DNA of 64,000 nucleotides from Nitrosomonas sp. Nm84 (GCF_003201565.1 NZ_QJJP01000001.1:186001-250000); one strand, 5' to 3'; positions 21,544 through 31,126 are shown, counted from the stretch's first letter. Program-made: numbers and translations. The notes: generated by a model not told the origin, from the letters alone.

Positions 21544-22341
21544 TTACTCTGTTGACAATATAGTCCGCCCATTTAGATCTTGAGCTGATCTCGCATTATT
21601 GGTATAAAACCCTTTTAGTTGTTCCAGTTGCGCTGCTGATATTGTGATAGTCTTTGATAAAAGAAACCACTGCACCCCTTCACTACATGGTGGGGTAGTT
21701 AAAGAGCCCGCAAAAGTATAAAAATCCAGATTTTCAGGATCAAGTGTAGCAGGAAGCAAAAGCGCCGGATTGATTTGTATGCCAGTATCCGGATTCTGTC
21801 CGCCTGCTTCATGAGGAGTATTATCCAGAATCGTTTGGAATATTGGATTTTCATCCCCAACATCAATAGCGGTAGCAAGCACTATTATTCTTCCATCATC
21901 ATTGATATGAACAAAGTGTAGCTCGGCTGGAAATGCTTTACCGCCGACGACATGCTCACTGGGCTCATGAAAATGAAACTGAATTAATGGGAAAGATTCT
22001 TCTCCAACTTTCAACTCACCTGCATAATTAAGTGAGGTATTTACTTGTACACCATGACCACCATTAAAAAAGACCGGCGTATCAGTACCATACAAGGCTT
22101 GCAATCTATTTAGTGTCTTCGTGTTGCTTATTGTTGCCGCAGCAAGATCAACCGGGGATTGGCGCTTGCCTATGCCGCATTCACCGTAAGGATACTTCAG
22201 AGGTACATCCTGAGATGTATCCTCAATTGCCCACCATGTTGGTTGTTCATCGTGACTCCAGTGCGGTGGAGCAGAAAAAGCGATGGTTGCAGAGCATGTA
22301 AAAATTGCGGAAGCCAAACTTCTCAATATTTTAGTTTTCAT
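21544..22341 (-). CDS. cah: alpha-type carbonic anhydrase, periplasmic
   Basis: Interconverts CO2 and bicarbonate with a zinc centre. The 265-residue precursor has a signal peptide (cleavage after about residue 24, AFSA) and the alpha-class core: RQSPVDL (60-66), zinc ligands His123 and His125 in QFHFHEPSEH and His142 in ELHFVH, and the late TTPPCSEGVQWF motif. Location is therefore the periplasm. An AGGAG ribosome-binding site supports the start. In an autotroph it could help supply inorganic carbon; that is inference. A small secreted protein gene lies just upstream. Confidence 0.95.
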   Translation of the reverse strand: MKTKILRSLASAIFTCSATIAFSAPPHWSHDEQPTWWAIEDTSQDVPLKYPYGECGIGKRQSPVDLAAATISNTKTLNRLQALYGTDTPVFFNGGHGVQVNTSLNYAGELKVGEESFPLIQFHFHEPSEHVVGGKAFPAELHFVHINDDGRIIVLATAIDVGDENPIFQTILDNTPHEAGGQNPDTGIQINPALLLPATLDPENLDFYTFAGSLTTPPCSEGVQWFLLSKTITISAAQLEQLKGFYTNNARSAQDLNGRTILSTE

Positions 22342-22372
22342 TAATTAAACTCCTATCTCAAGTAATTCTGAA

Positions 22373-22624
22373 TTAACAAAGATGCTCTTTACAGTACTGA
22401 ATCATCGGCGGTTTCTTTTTAGAATCGGGATCCTCCGTTGATTGAGCATCTCTCTTTTTCATTAATGAATCAGACTTCGAAGATTGTGGCGATTGACCTG
22501 TATCAGACGATGACTGTGTTTGTTGATTCGTATCAATCAATGATTTTGATTGATTACTTCCTGATTCGGCAAAACAAGAAACACTTAAACTCAGTGCAAC
22601 AACCATAAAAAGTTTTATAAGCAT
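22373..22624 (-). CDS. small secreted protein of unknown function
   Basis: 83 residues with a clear signal peptide (MLIKLFMVVALSLSVSCFAE), a Ser/Gln/Asp-rich low-complexity middle and a compact end PPMIQYCKEHLC that carries two cysteines. A GAGGAAAA ribosome-binding site supports it as a real gene. Not recognised as a named family. It sits 31 bp upstream of the carbonic anhydrase gene in the same direction, so the two may be co-expressed in the periplasm. Confidence 0.65.
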   Translation of the reverse strand: MLIKLFMVVALSLSVSCFAESGSNQSKSLIDTNQQTQSSSDTGQSPQSSKSDSLMKKRDAQSTEDPDSKKKPPMIQYCKEHLC

Positions 22625-22796
22625 GATTTTTCCTCATCTATAAAGAATTTTGATCACAATTTTACCGCATGCGTTATACACAATACCACGGCAAATGTTA
22701 ATAAAATGTCAACGAAAACAACTACAAAGAACAATGTTATTATAGTTAAAACAAACAAGAATCAGTTCCTACACAGTCCAGATAAGCTGTATCCGA

Positions 22797-23315
22797 TCAA
22801 ATAATCTTCTCAAGGTACTCAATCGTTAATCCGGCAATTTTCGGTATGCCAATACCCAAATTCAGTGGATAAGCTTCGATTCTACCCGTACGCAAATAAC
22901 CTCTACGTTCATAGAAGGCAATTAATTCGGTGCGTTGAGACACTACAAACATGACAAACTTTTGTACTCCCATATTTTTCTGTGCAAATGTTTCAGCTTG
23001 CTCAAGCACATGTTTGCCGAGTCCTTTTCCTTGTAAACTGGGATGAACCGAGAAAAAACCGATATACGCATGCGCCTGTTTTTTGGCGACATAAATACAT
23101 GCCGCCAGTGCTTGCGGATAACTGACAACTAAAAAATGCGCATCGGATTTAGATAAGACAACTTCTATCTCCTGCCGGCTGGTTCTGTCACCTTGAATAA
23201 TCTGGGTTTCCTTGGTCCAACCTGTTTCTCCGCGATAAGTCAGATTCACCAGATCTGATATCGCTTGCGCTTGGTCATACCCAGCTTTTTCAAGGTAACA
23301 ATGGGAATAATCCAT
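22797..23315 (-). CDS. GNAT-family N-acetyltransferase
   Basis: A 172-residue Gcn5-related acetyltransferase. The acetyl-CoA pyrophosphate-binding motif is LQGKGLGKHVLEQAE (about 93-107; family Q/RxxGxG/A), preceded by the beta-strand GFFSVHP. The C-terminal FYERRGYLRTGR is also typical. The start was moved one codon in, to ATG, from a TTG. Substrate unknown. It follows the two membrane proteins in the same direction after 47 bp. Confidence 0.85.
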   Translation of the reverse strand: MDYSHCYLEKAGYDQAQAISDLVNLTYRGETGWTKETQIIQGDRTSRQEIEVVLSKSDAHFLVVSYPQALAACIYVAKKQAHAYIGFFSVHPSLQGKGLGKHVLEQAETFAQKNMGVQKFVMFVVSQRTELIAFYERRGYLRTGRIEAYPLNLGIGIPKIAGLTIEYLEKII

Positions 23316-23362
23316 CAATCAATAACGCGGTACTCTTCTGGGTCGAGAAGCAGTCTTGCTCG

Positions 23363-23746
23363 TTAGAAGAGGCCCAATGCCGGGCTCTTGGTCAGCGCAA
23401 CCAATACGATATAAATAAATACGCACTGTGCCGCAACCCAGGCAATAATTTTCGTTTGTCGAGTTTTCCCCAATCGCATGGCCATCATGCCAAGGACAAT
23501 ATAGAGCAGCAAGCCGATTACCTTGGCGGTTAACCAGGAATGTTCCAGTGGGCTTTGCTGAATGGTCATTGCCAGTGCCACAGCACTGATCAATAAAATG
23601 GTATCCACAACATGCGGCAGAATTCTTACCCAGCGCTGACGTAGATTTTTCGAATCCTGTAGCAGCCAGACGCCGCGCAGGAAGAATAACGTATAACTCA
23701 CGATAACACTGCCGACATGAATCATTTTTAGCAACGCGTAGTCCAT
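23363..23746 (-). CDS. SirB2-family membrane protein
   Basis: 127 residues with four membrane helices. The start MDYALLKMIHVGSVIVSYTL and the helix containing RQRWVRILPHVVDTILL match the SirB family (histidines in the first and third segments conserved). SirB proteins are of unknown function, often near heme or respiratory genes. Its start overlaps the stop of the upstream membrane gene by one base (TAATG), so the two form an operon. The alternate frame across the same interval is a shadow. Confidence 0.85.
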   Translation of the reverse strand: MDYALLKMIHVGSVIVSYTLFFLRGVWLLQDSKNLRQRWVRILPHVVDTILLISAVALAMTIQQSPLEHSWLTAKVIGLLLYIVLGMMAMRLGKTRQTKIIAWVAAQCVFIYIVLVALTKSPALGLF

Positions 23747-24237
23747 TATGATTCAATTCCCGGAATCACCCAGCCATGACTACCGGCTACCGCACCGGCA
23801 ATGGTGATCAAGCTCAATATTAGTAACAGCAAGTGCTTACGTCGAATTTTGGTGAACGTTTCTGCGGAAACATTTTCCTGTATGGATCCGGCAGTTTGTC
23901 GGCGTCGTGCGCGCGGCTCCATGACAAATAACATCACGCTAAATAGCAGCCAGATCAGCACCATGGCATGCATCCACCAGTACTGCCATTGTGTGAAGCG
24001 CTGCCAGGCATCGAGTACATACACCATGTAAAAGCCCGTTACGCCCACAAATAATGTGGAAAAACGTGCCTGTGCAGCGAATCGTCGCCTGAATTGCGTA
24101 AAAAAAACCATCGCCTCAGTTGCCGATTGCATACGTGCCAAAGTAGGCAATAGTACTGTGGTGACCATTGCAACACCACCAATCCAAAGAATTACACCCA
24201 GCACATGTAATACTCTGGCAAACACAAACTCATCCAT
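23746..24237 (-). CDS. integral membrane protein, CopD-like
   Basis: 163 residues, four predicted membrane segments. The start MDEFVFARVLHVLGVILWIGG with conserved His and Trp-Ile-Gly-Gly resembles the CopD/PCuAC-associated and related DUF membrane families that carry heme- or copper-linked histidines. A second His lies in WMHAMVLIWL. Precise family is not certain. Translationally coupled to the downstream SirB2-like gene. Confidence 0.7.
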   Translation of the reverse strand: MDEFVFARVLHVLGVILWIGGVAMVTTVLLPTLARMQSATEAMVFFTQFRRRFAAQARFSTLFVGVTGFYMVYVLDAWQRFTQWQYWWMHAMVLIWLLFSVMLFVMEPRARRRQTAGSIQENVSAETFTKIRRKHLLLLILSLITIAGAVAGSHGWVIPGIES

Positions 24238-24353
24238 ACGCCTTTTTATTACCTACAGAGAAATCGGAACCGGAATATATACTATATCTTCTTAAGACTC
24301 AATGAATGCGGCATATCCACAAAAACAAGTATTCAAGATAACAGTCAATTGTC

Positions 24354-24710
24354 TCAGCTATCCACCTTATCAGAAGTCCATTCTTCGGCTTCCTCGTAGT
24401 TACTGAATACCGACACATTTGCATTAACAAAAAGATTGAAAACCCAAGCCCCCCACGCTTGCCACTCGTCATCAGTAACCACAGCAACTCGATTAAAATC
24501 GCTACCGTGATCCCGCATGAATTTTATCTCCTCCCATGCAACATCAACGGTGTAATCCAGCATATCGCGCCAATCGAATAAAAGGTTTGCTTTGCCGTCA
24601 AAATGTGATTGATACAGCACCTGATGCTCAAATTCTTTATAGTCAGTCAACGTAAACTCACCAATCACTGCGACAATGATCAGATTGTTTTTCTTTTGGA
24701 TAGTAATCAT
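24354..24710 (-). CDS. SpoIIAA-like (STAS-related) protein
   Basis: 118 residues. The pattern of LIIVAVIGEFTLTDYKEFE near the start, LLFDWRDMLDYT in the middle and AWVFNLFVNANVSVFSNYEE near the end fits the SpoIIAA-like/DUF3478 family of small cytosolic domains of unknown function, structurally related to anti-anti-sigma factors. A GGTGGA ribosome-binding site supports the start. No anti-sigma partner is adjacent. Confidence 0.8.
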   Translation of the reverse strand: MITIQKKNNLIIVAVIGEFTLTDYKEFEHQVLYQSHFDGKANLLFDWRDMLDYTVDVAWEEIKFMRDHGSDFNRVAVVTDDEWQAWGAWVFNLFVNANVSVFSNYEEAEEWTSDKVDS

Positions 24711-24795
24711 GATTCCACCTCAAATGATAACAAGCTCATCATAGGCAATTACAAGGGATGGTGCAAATTTTGCTTTCCGGTGAATCGCCATAAAA

Positions 24796-25656
24796 TTACT
24801 TATGTGGAATGGTGACTGGTAGTTTAAAACTCAAAATACCGCTGAGCGATCCACCCAGAATAATCAATCCCACTCCCAGCCATGCAACTGGCGATAGTAC
24901 TTCATTCCACAGCAATACACTCAAGAGACTCGCAAATAGCACAGTGCTATAGCCTAACGAAGTCACTAACAATGTCGCGCCTTGATGATATGCACGTGTC
25001 ATAGCCAATTGCGCCAATGTTGCCGTCATGCCGGTACCCAGTAGCAACAACAAGCCAGTCCAAGTAATCGGACTGAATGTTGTAAACAACAACCACACAC
25101 CGGTCAGCAGCGTACTGATCAAGGTAAAATAAAACACCACATGCCATTCCGATTCACCCAGGTTACCCAACTGCTTGACATTGATATACGCAATCGCTGC
25201 AAAAAAACCGGAAGCCATACCCATTAAACCAGCCATCCAATCATTTTCAGGCAATGTCGGACGCAACAGCAAAATGACTCCGATAAAACCAAGCAGAATA
25301 GTGCAAATTAATGGCCAGTGTATATGCTCTTTCAAAATCAGAGTAGAAAACAGCGCAGCAAAAAGCGGCCAGGTGTAATTCAGTGAAACAGCCGTGGCCA
25401 AAGGCAATTGCGTCAGACAATAAAAAAACATCAACAGACTGACCAAGCCAGTAATGCCACGCCAGCAATGCATCCGCCAATGCGGCGTGCGTACCGAGAG
25501 GCGATAGTAACGGATAATCAAATAGGTCATCCAAACGCCAAACAACGAACGGTAAAATACTAGTTCCGTACTGGAAAAATGAGCAGCACCCAACTTTACC
25601 AGCACACCCATGCAGGCAAACATAAAAGCAGCCACCAACATCCACAATGAACGCAC
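24796..25656 (-). CDS. EamA/DMT-family transporter
   Basis: A 286-residue protein with about ten membrane helices in two EamA repeats. Typical marks are MFACMGVLVKLGA near the start, the AALFSTLILKEHIHW segment that closes repeat one (about 102-116) and VLLWNEVLSPVAWLG that closes repeat two. GTG start with AGGAAG upstream. Family members export amino acids, purines or other metabolites; the substrate here is unknown. It is 44 bp downstream of the Rieske oxygenase gene, so the pair may share a transcript. Confidence 0.9.
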   Translation of the reverse strand: MRSLWMLVAAFMFACMGVLVKLGAAHFSSTELVFYRSLFGVWMTYLIIRYYRLSVRTPHWRMHCWRGITGLVSLLMFFYCLTQLPLATAVSLNYTWPLFAALFSTLILKEHIHWPLICTILLGFIGVILLLRPTLPENDWMAGLMGMASGFFAAIAYINVKQLGNLGESEWHVVFYFTLISTLLTGVWLLFTTFSPITWTGLLLLLGTGMTATLAQLAMTRAYHQGATLLVTSLGYSTVLFASLLSVLLWNEVLSPVAWLGVGLIILGGSLSGILSFKLPVTIPHK

Positions 25657-25700
25657 TTGCTTAATCTTCCTAGAACACAGAAATTGCAGTTAACCGATAA

Positions 25701-26813
25701 TCAAATATGCGGTCCGATTTCCCGTTGCAAAAATTGATGAAAACGTTCCATTCCAGCTTCCATCGGCATTTGATATGGCCCTGTTTCATTCAGATTTTGC
25801 TCATATAATGCACGCCTGCCGGCAGTCATCGACTTGCAAATTTCGTCATCTTCCAACGCGGTCTCCTTATAAGCAGCCTGTTCAGCTTCAACAAAATCGC
25901 GCTCAAATAATGCAATTTCTTCCGGATAATAAAACTCAACTACATTCGTACAACTTTCAACGCCTGTCGGCAATATCGTGCTGATTACCAATGTATGCGG
26001 ATACCATTCCAGCATGATATTGGGATAATAAAGCAACCATATCGCCCCATACGGCGGCATTTCTCCTTCCGTTTGCTGTAGCACCTGTTTGTGCCATTTG
26101 GCATATACCGGACTGCCAGGTTTCTGTAACCGCGCACTATTGATAGCTACCGTCTGCACACTATACCAATCACCAAATTCCCATTCGAGTTTCTCGGTAT
26201 CCACAAAATGACCTAAACCCGGATGAAATGGATCGACATGATAATCTTCCAGGTAAACCTCAATAAATGTTTTCCAGTTACAACCATAGTGCTCAATCTG
26301 CACACGATCCAATAGATAACCGGAAAAATCAAAATCCTTCAGCACGCTCAGTTTATCCATATCCTGTGAAACCTTGCGCTTGCCGCTAAACAACAAACCA
26401 TTCCAGCTTTGCAATGGTGTCATGCCTAAATTCAAACAAGGGTTGCGATCAAAATGCGGCGCGCCCAACAATTTACCATTCAATGCATAAGTCCAACGAT
26501 GAATGGGACACACAATACTTTTGGTGTTGCTTGTGCCTTTGCCTTTCAACAAAATTGCCTGTCGATGACGGCAAACATTGGAAAGTAGCTCAATACCCTG
26601 TTCATTCCGCACCAATACTTTGGCATTATTCATCCATTCTGGTACATAATAGTCCCCAACATTGGGCACCATGAGTTCATGTCCCACGTACCTCGATCCT
26701 TGATCAAACAGAATACGTTTTTCAACCTCAAGAATCTGCGGATCCAAGTACCAATCAACAGGAAGCTGTACTGACATCTCTGTCAGTTGTGAGATTTCAG
26801 CCATGTTAGACAT
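25701..26813 (-). CDS. Rieske non-heme iron oxygenase, alpha-subunit type
   Basis: 370 residues. The N-terminal Rieske domain has Cys81-x-His83 (NVCRHRQ) and Cys102-x2-His105 (VCPIHRWTY) as [2Fe-2S] ligands. The C-terminal catalytic domain has the mononuclear iron motif EDYHVDPFHPGL with His192 and His197; a later acidic residue in the ALEDDEICKS region would be the third ligand. It resembles choline/carnitine-monooxygenase and aromatic-ring oxygenase alpha subunits. No reductase or ferredoxin partner is adjacent, so substrate and electron donor are unknown. Confidence 0.87.
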   Translation of the reverse strand: MSNMAEISQLTEMSVQLPVDWYLDPQILEVEKRILFDQGSRYVGHELMVPNVGDYYVPEWMNNAKVLVRNEQGIELLSNVCRHRQAILLKGKGTSNTKSIVCPIHRWTYALNGKLLGAPHFDRNPCLNLGMTPLQSWNGLLFSGKRKVSQDMDKLSVLKDFDFSGYLLDRVQIEHYGCNWKTFIEVYLEDYHVDPFHPGLGHFVDTEKLEWEFGDWYSVQTVAINSARLQKPGSPVYAKWHKQVLQQTEGEMPPYGAIWLLYYPNIMLEWYPHTLVISTILPTGVESCTNVVEFYYPEEIALFERDFVEAEQAAYKETALEDDEICKSMTAGRRALYEQNLNETGPYQMPMEAGMERFHQFLQREIGPHI

Positions 26814-27039
26814 ATTGATACCCTATATTCTCCCAAATAAAAAATGAGCGGCGAAAATACACGAAAAGACCAAAATTTAAAACCCATTTGAGCAAGTTAA
26901 GACGAAAAAACGATTGCATGGCTATAATAGCAATGTTGATAGTAAAATATCAGTATTCATCTACTAACTTATCATGCGTACAAAGAATGCAAATTGTACA
27001 AGATTGAATTATTTAATTAATCAAAAAGAGAGCATCTTA

Positions 27040-28455
27040 ATGAAATCCACACACCAGTTGAGAAAAAATTCATGGGCATATCTATTACCCACTGTATTAA
27101 TTGTCGGTTTAACCGCCTGTGATAGTGGTGACGACAAAGCAGCAGCAACGTCGTCCTCCGCATCATCAACAACGAATAGAACCATGCCTACCGGCCCAGC
27201 TACTGGTATTTTAGTCGATTCCGCCGTTTCCGGCGTATCCTATGCCGCTACTTCCGGCAAATCCGGCATAACCGATGGCGTAGGTCAATTTAATTTTAAC
27301 CACGGTGACAAAATTGAATTTAAACTGGGCGGTTTGACACTGGGCAATGTCCAGGGTTCACAGATTGTGACACCGATTGAGTTAGCCGGCGATAGTGACA
27401 ATAAATTGCAAAATCTGCTGGTTCTGCTGCAATCTCTGGATTCGGATAGCAACCTTTCAAACGGCATTTCCATTTCGAGTGAAACGGCCGCAGCCATCAA
27501 GGGATCCATTAATTTGGAAAGCAATCCGGAAACATTTGCCGATTCCGCTGATTTAAAAAGTATCATGGCGGCCGGCGGTATTGATGGCGAAGCCAGAACT
27601 CCCGAAGAGGCTCGCACACACTTTCTTTCGCAAGGTGTTGCTCTCCTCAGCGCCCAGATCTGGGTCAGTTATACCAACCAAACAGCCAGCGTGCTGCGAG
27701 TTGCTGCTGACAGCAGCGGTGAATACCTGCAAGGCGACGCCAGAACGGATGATTCCTGCGATGAGAACCGAGTTTGTGGTGGCAAAACCATCTTTCAATC
27801 CGGCGTTGAATATGGCGTCGCTAAAGCTGATGACTTTGATAATCGCGGATTTAAGCTGACTAGCACACCTTCTGTAGATACCAATTTAAAAGCCGGTTTC
27901 TCACATCCAGGGCCAACCCGACGCGTTCGCACCGATGGTTTTGAGTTGATCAACTCCGATATCGTCATTGTGCAAAGAGCACGTGCAGAAACCAGTGTGT
28001 TTGGTGAACTTTTCCATATCGCAAAACCGATCCAATTGAGCGATGAAAATGAAGTTGTAGAAAAAGAAATCAAAGAAACACGCTATTCAAAAATTGATAA
28101 CGATGCGAACGGTATCGTAGGCGCTTGGGCTTATGACAGCGAAGCCATCAAAACACAAACTTTAGTTTTTTTCCCCAATGGCAAATTTTTGATGATTGAT
28201 CCGACCGGTGCGACACAACGTGAAGATCAGGCGAAATGCGGAAAACCCGGTATCGAGTTTGCTTCCTACAACTACGACAAGGGTGCCAGTAGACTCAACT
28301 TATCGAGCTTTACCTACAACACCAACGGATGTGCCGGTTTTTCTGATTTAGACAACAACACCCCAACCGGCTTTTCGATCAACCCTGACGGAAACAGCGC
28401 CAAGCTGGACAAGAAAGGCGAAGAATCCGTCACGGTTTATCGGGTTTCCAAATAA
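27040..28455 (+). CDS. large lipoprotein of unknown function
   Basis: 471 residues from the ATG at 27040, chosen because GAGAG lies just upstream and the product then begins with a signal peptide ending in a lipobox (LTAC, lipidated Cys). A Ser/Thr-rich linker follows. The segment starting GILVDSAVSGVSYAATSG, then GVGQFNFNHGDKIEF and GGLTLGNV, is a domain type often seen at the N-terminus of large proteobacterial lipoproteins. The C-terminal half (about 355-471) contains a separate module with VGAWAYDSE and FFPNGKFLMID, reminiscent of small lipocalin-like sheets. Function unknown; outer-membrane location inferred. Confidence 0.75.
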   Translation: MKSTHQLRKNSWAYLLPTVLIVGLTACDSGDDKAAATSSSASSTTNRTMPTGPATGILVDSAVSGVSYAATSGKSGITDGVGQFNFNHGDKIEFKLGGLTLGNVQGSQIVTPIELAGDSDNKLQNLLVLLQSLDSDSNLSNGISISSETAAAIKGSINLESNPETFADSADLKSIMAAGGIDGEARTPEEARTHFLSQGVALLSAQIWVSYTNQTASVLRVAADSSGEYLQGDARTDDSCDENRVCGGKTIFQSGVEYGVAKADDFDNRGFKLTSTPSVDTNLKAGFSHPGPTRRVRTDGFELINSDIVIVQRARAETSVFGELFHIAKPIQLSDENEVVEKEIKETRYSKIDNDANGIVGAWAYDSEAIKTQTLVFFPNGKFLMIDPTGATQREDQAKCGKPGIEFASYNYDKGASRLNLSSFTYNTNGCAGFSDLDNNTPTGFSINPDGNSAKLDKKGEESVTVYRVSK

Positions 28456-28502
28456 ATCGGATTGTCAACAAACCATTGAAAAACGTTTAATCCTAATGTC
28501 AG

Positions 28503-28538
28503 TTACTCGCCGGAATGCATCAGATTCCCGGTGAGTAA
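28503..28538 (+). terminator. hairpin downstream of the lipoprotein gene
   Basis: TTACTCGCCGGAA pairs with TTCCCGGTGAGTAA with one mismatch and a one-base offset. It lies 47 bp after the stop codon. No T run follows, so termination is uncertain. Confidence 0.4.
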
Positions 28539-28586
28539 CCCGTCTCAAGCAGCATCCAATTGAATTAACTCGTCTTTACACTACTT

Positions 28587-30773
28587 ATGCCGATCATCCG
28601 TGTCGCACTTAATGTTCCAGTCGACACAGTATTTGATTATCTATCAGATGACGCAACCCAGCACGATATCGGTTTGCGTGCCTGCGTACCTTTTGGAAGA
28701 AAACGAGTTACCGGCGTCATTATCGCTATTAGTACAAAAACCCAAGTTCCTATTGAGAAACTGAAGCCCGCGCACGGCATTTTTCGAGAAATAGAACCGC
28801 TACCCATCGTGCTTATGGATTTATTTCATTTTTGCAGTCAGTATTATCATCATCCGCTCGGTATGGTGATCATGAACAGCTTGCCCGCCAAACTACGCAA
28901 CAACAAATCGGCAAAACTGAAAGAATCCTCGAACAACCACCAATTCTGCCTTTCCGACATGGGAAAACAGGTTGATTTGTCCAGTATTCCTGCGCGTAAC
29001 CGAATCGCTCGCCGCTTGCTTACCGAACTTCAGCAAACAACCGTATTAACCAGTCTCCAAGCCAAACAAATCTCACCGCGCACCATCAAATATTTACAAG
29101 AATGGATGCGCTTGGGATGGGTGATAGCATCGCCTGTTCAAACCGTTGCGGCAACAAAGACTGTAGCACCTCCCGTACTGACACCCGAGCAAGAAATTGC
29201 TGTAAATGCCATCACTACTGACAGCCAGCAATTCATCACTTGGTTACTACACGGCGTTACCGGTAGCGGCAAGACCGAAGTTTATCTCAGAGTCATTCAA
29301 TCTGTGCTGGCACAACACCGACAGGCGCTGATACTCATACCTGAAATCAGCTTAACACCACAACTGGAAGCGGTTTTTCGCGCACGCTTCCCCACCATTC
29401 CTCTCGCCAATCTGCATAGCGGGCTCAACGATACGGAGCGCTTGTCAGGTTGGCTGCAAGCACAACAGGGTAAGGCTAAGATCATACTGGGAACACGCTT
29501 GGCAGTTTTTACTCCACTACCAAACCTCGGATTGATCATCGTCGATGAAGAACAAGACAGTTCCTTCAAACAACAAGATGGATTACGATATTCCGCACGC
29601 GATCTGGCTATCTTTCGTGCCAAACAAATGAATATTCCAGTGGTATTGGGTTCCGCCACCCCATCATTGGAAAGCTATTACAATGCACTCACCGGCCGTT
29701 ATCGGCATGTACGATTGCTTTCTCGCGCCGTACAGAATGCTGCTCTCCCCCTCATTCAATGCATTGACACCCGCATCAATAAGACTCAGGAAGGCCTATC
29801 GGAACCACTCATCCAAGCATTGGATCAGTGTCTGAAAGAGCAACATCAAAGTCTTGTTTTTATCAACCGGCGTGGCTATGCACCAGTGCTGTTGTGTAAA
29901 TCCTGTGGATGGACAGCAATCTGCCAACGATGTTCCAGCCGCTTAGTGGTCCATTTGCGTGATAAGAAATTATGCTGTCACCATTGCGGCCATCAGGAAC
30001 ACTTTCCGCGTGCCTGTCTGCAATGCGGGAATCAGGATATTGCCCCGTTCGGGCAAGGCACTCAGCGCATAGAAGAAACATTGACAATGCATTTTCCAAC
30101 CGCACGGATTTTGCGCATCGATCGCGACAGTATTCGCCGCAAAAACGCCTGGCAAGACATTCTGCAAGCAATCCATACGCAACAAGTTGATATCCTGATC
30201 GGCACGCAATTGCTGGCCAAAGGACATGATTTTCCTAATCTATCATTGGTGGGAATCTTGCATGCCGATACTTCGCTGTACAGCACCGATTTTCGCGCCA
30301 GTGAACGCTTATTTGCACAGCTGATGCAAGTCGCAGGACGCGCAGGACGCGCCAATGTCGCCGGTCACGTGCTGATTCAGACTGAATTTCCCGATCACCC
30401 ACTGTATCAGGCTTTGCAGCGGCACGATTATGATGCATTGGCACAAACCCTATTGGCTGAAAGAAAAATGGCCGGATTCCCGCCTTATGTTTATCAAGCA
30501 CTATTGCGCGCTGAAGCCCATGATATTAAAACGGTACTGGATTTTCTTAGCCAAGCCGAAAATCTTGCCAACCCACCTGAATCAGTAGAGATATTCGATC
30601 CGGTACCGGCACAAATGCTCCGCTTAAAAGGTTTGGAGCGTGCGCACTTACTGGTACAATCAGCGTCACGCAAGCAATTGCAGGAATTTCTTGCGCAATG
30701 GAATATACAAATTAACACCTTGCCTACGCATAAAATTCGTTGGATATTGGATGTGGATCCACTTGAATTTTGA
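28587..30773 (+). CDS. priA: primosomal replication protein N' (helicase PriA)
   Basis: Restarts stalled replication forks by loading the replisome. The 728-residue protein has an N-terminal 3'-DNA-end-binding domain, a helicase core with Walker A GVTGSGKTEVY and a DEEQ box (IIVDEEQDSS), a zinc-binding insertion (CKSCGWTAICQRC, CCHHCGHQ, CLQCGNQ), and C-terminal helicase motifs (QVAGRAGR). Length is in the family range. It is followed 71 bp later by a small YdcH-like gene in the same direction. Confidence 0.97.
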   Translation: MPIIRVALNVPVDTVFDYLSDDATQHDIGLRACVPFGRKRVTGVIIAISTKTQVPIEKLKPAHGIFREIEPLPIVLMDLFHFCSQYYHHPLGMVIMNSLPAKLRNNKSAKLKESSNNHQFCLSDMGKQVDLSSIPARNRIARRLLTELQQTTVLTSLQAKQISPRTIKYLQEWMRLGWVIASPVQTVAATKTVAPPVLTPEQEIAVNAITTDSQQFITWLLHGVTGSGKTEVYLRVIQSVLAQHRQALILIPEISLTPQLEAVFRARFPTIPLANLHSGLNDTERLSGWLQAQQGKAKIILGTRLAVFTPLPNLGLIIVDEEQDSSFKQQDGLRYSARDLAIFRAKQMNIPVVLGSATPSLESYYNALTGRYRHVRLLSRAVQNAALPLIQCIDTRINKTQEGLSEPLIQALDQCLKEQHQSLVFINRRGYAPVLLCKSCGWTAICQRCSSRLVVHLRDKKLCCHHCGHQEHFPRACLQCGNQDIAPFGQGTQRIEETLTMHFPTARILRIDRDSIRRKNAWQDILQAIHTQQVDILIGTQLLAKGHDFPNLSLVGILHADTSLYSTDFRASERLFAQLMQVAGRAGRANVAGHVLIQTEFPDHPLYQALQRHDYDALAQTLLAERKMAGFPPYVYQALLRAEAHDIKTVLDFLSQAENLANPPESVEIFDPVPAQMLRLKGLERAHLLVQSASRKQLQEFLAQWNIQINTLPTHKIRWILDVDPLEF

Positions 30774-30844
30774 TCCAAATCAGCACGCATTCCCTGCAAT
30801 TAACCCAGAATTAGACTATAACAATTATCAGGAAGGAGTCTCTA

Positions 30845-31081
30845 ATGCTAGAAAAACATGACTTACACCATGAATTCCCGGAATATCATGACCGGATCCA
30901 CGAATTAAAGGGCAGCAATCATCATTTCGCGCGCCTGTTTGAGGAATATCATGATATCAATCGCGAGATCCTTAGAATTGAAGAAGGCGTTGAAAACACC
31001 ACTGACGAATATCTGGAAGAATTAAAAAAGAAACGCCTTGCGCATAAAGATAAGCTGTATGAAATAATTACCAATTCATAA
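30845..31081 (+). CDS. YdcH/DUF465-family small protein
   Basis: 78 residues, highly charged and helical, with the DUF465 pattern FPEYHDRIHELKGSNHHFAR (about 10-29) and a second helix rich in Glu/Lys (YLEELKKKRLAHKDKL). AGGAAGGAG lies just upstream of the ATG. Function unknown; family members are small cytosolic proteins. Convergent with dnaJ, with a short hairpin between. Confidence 0.85.
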   Translation: MLEKHDLHHEFPEYHDRIHELKGSNHHFARLFEEYHDINREILRIEEGVENTTDEYLEELKKKRLAHKDKLYEIITNS

Positions 31082-31088
31082 GGTAACC

Positions 31089-31107
31089 GCCTTCTTTTTC
31101 AGAAGGC
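31089..31107. terminator. short hairpin between convergent ydcH-like and dnaJ genes
   Basis: GCCTTCT (31089-31095) pairs with AGAAGGC (31101-31107) around TTTTC. No downstream T run on either side, so only a weak candidate. Confidence 0.35.
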
Positions 31108-31126
31108 AGGAATAGCGTTCCTTCGG

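Noticed and set aside
23319-23756. 145-codon minus-strand frame overlapping the SirB2-like gene
   Set aside because: The other frame (23363-23746) gives a coherent four-helix membrane protein with a family match; this one is a shadow.
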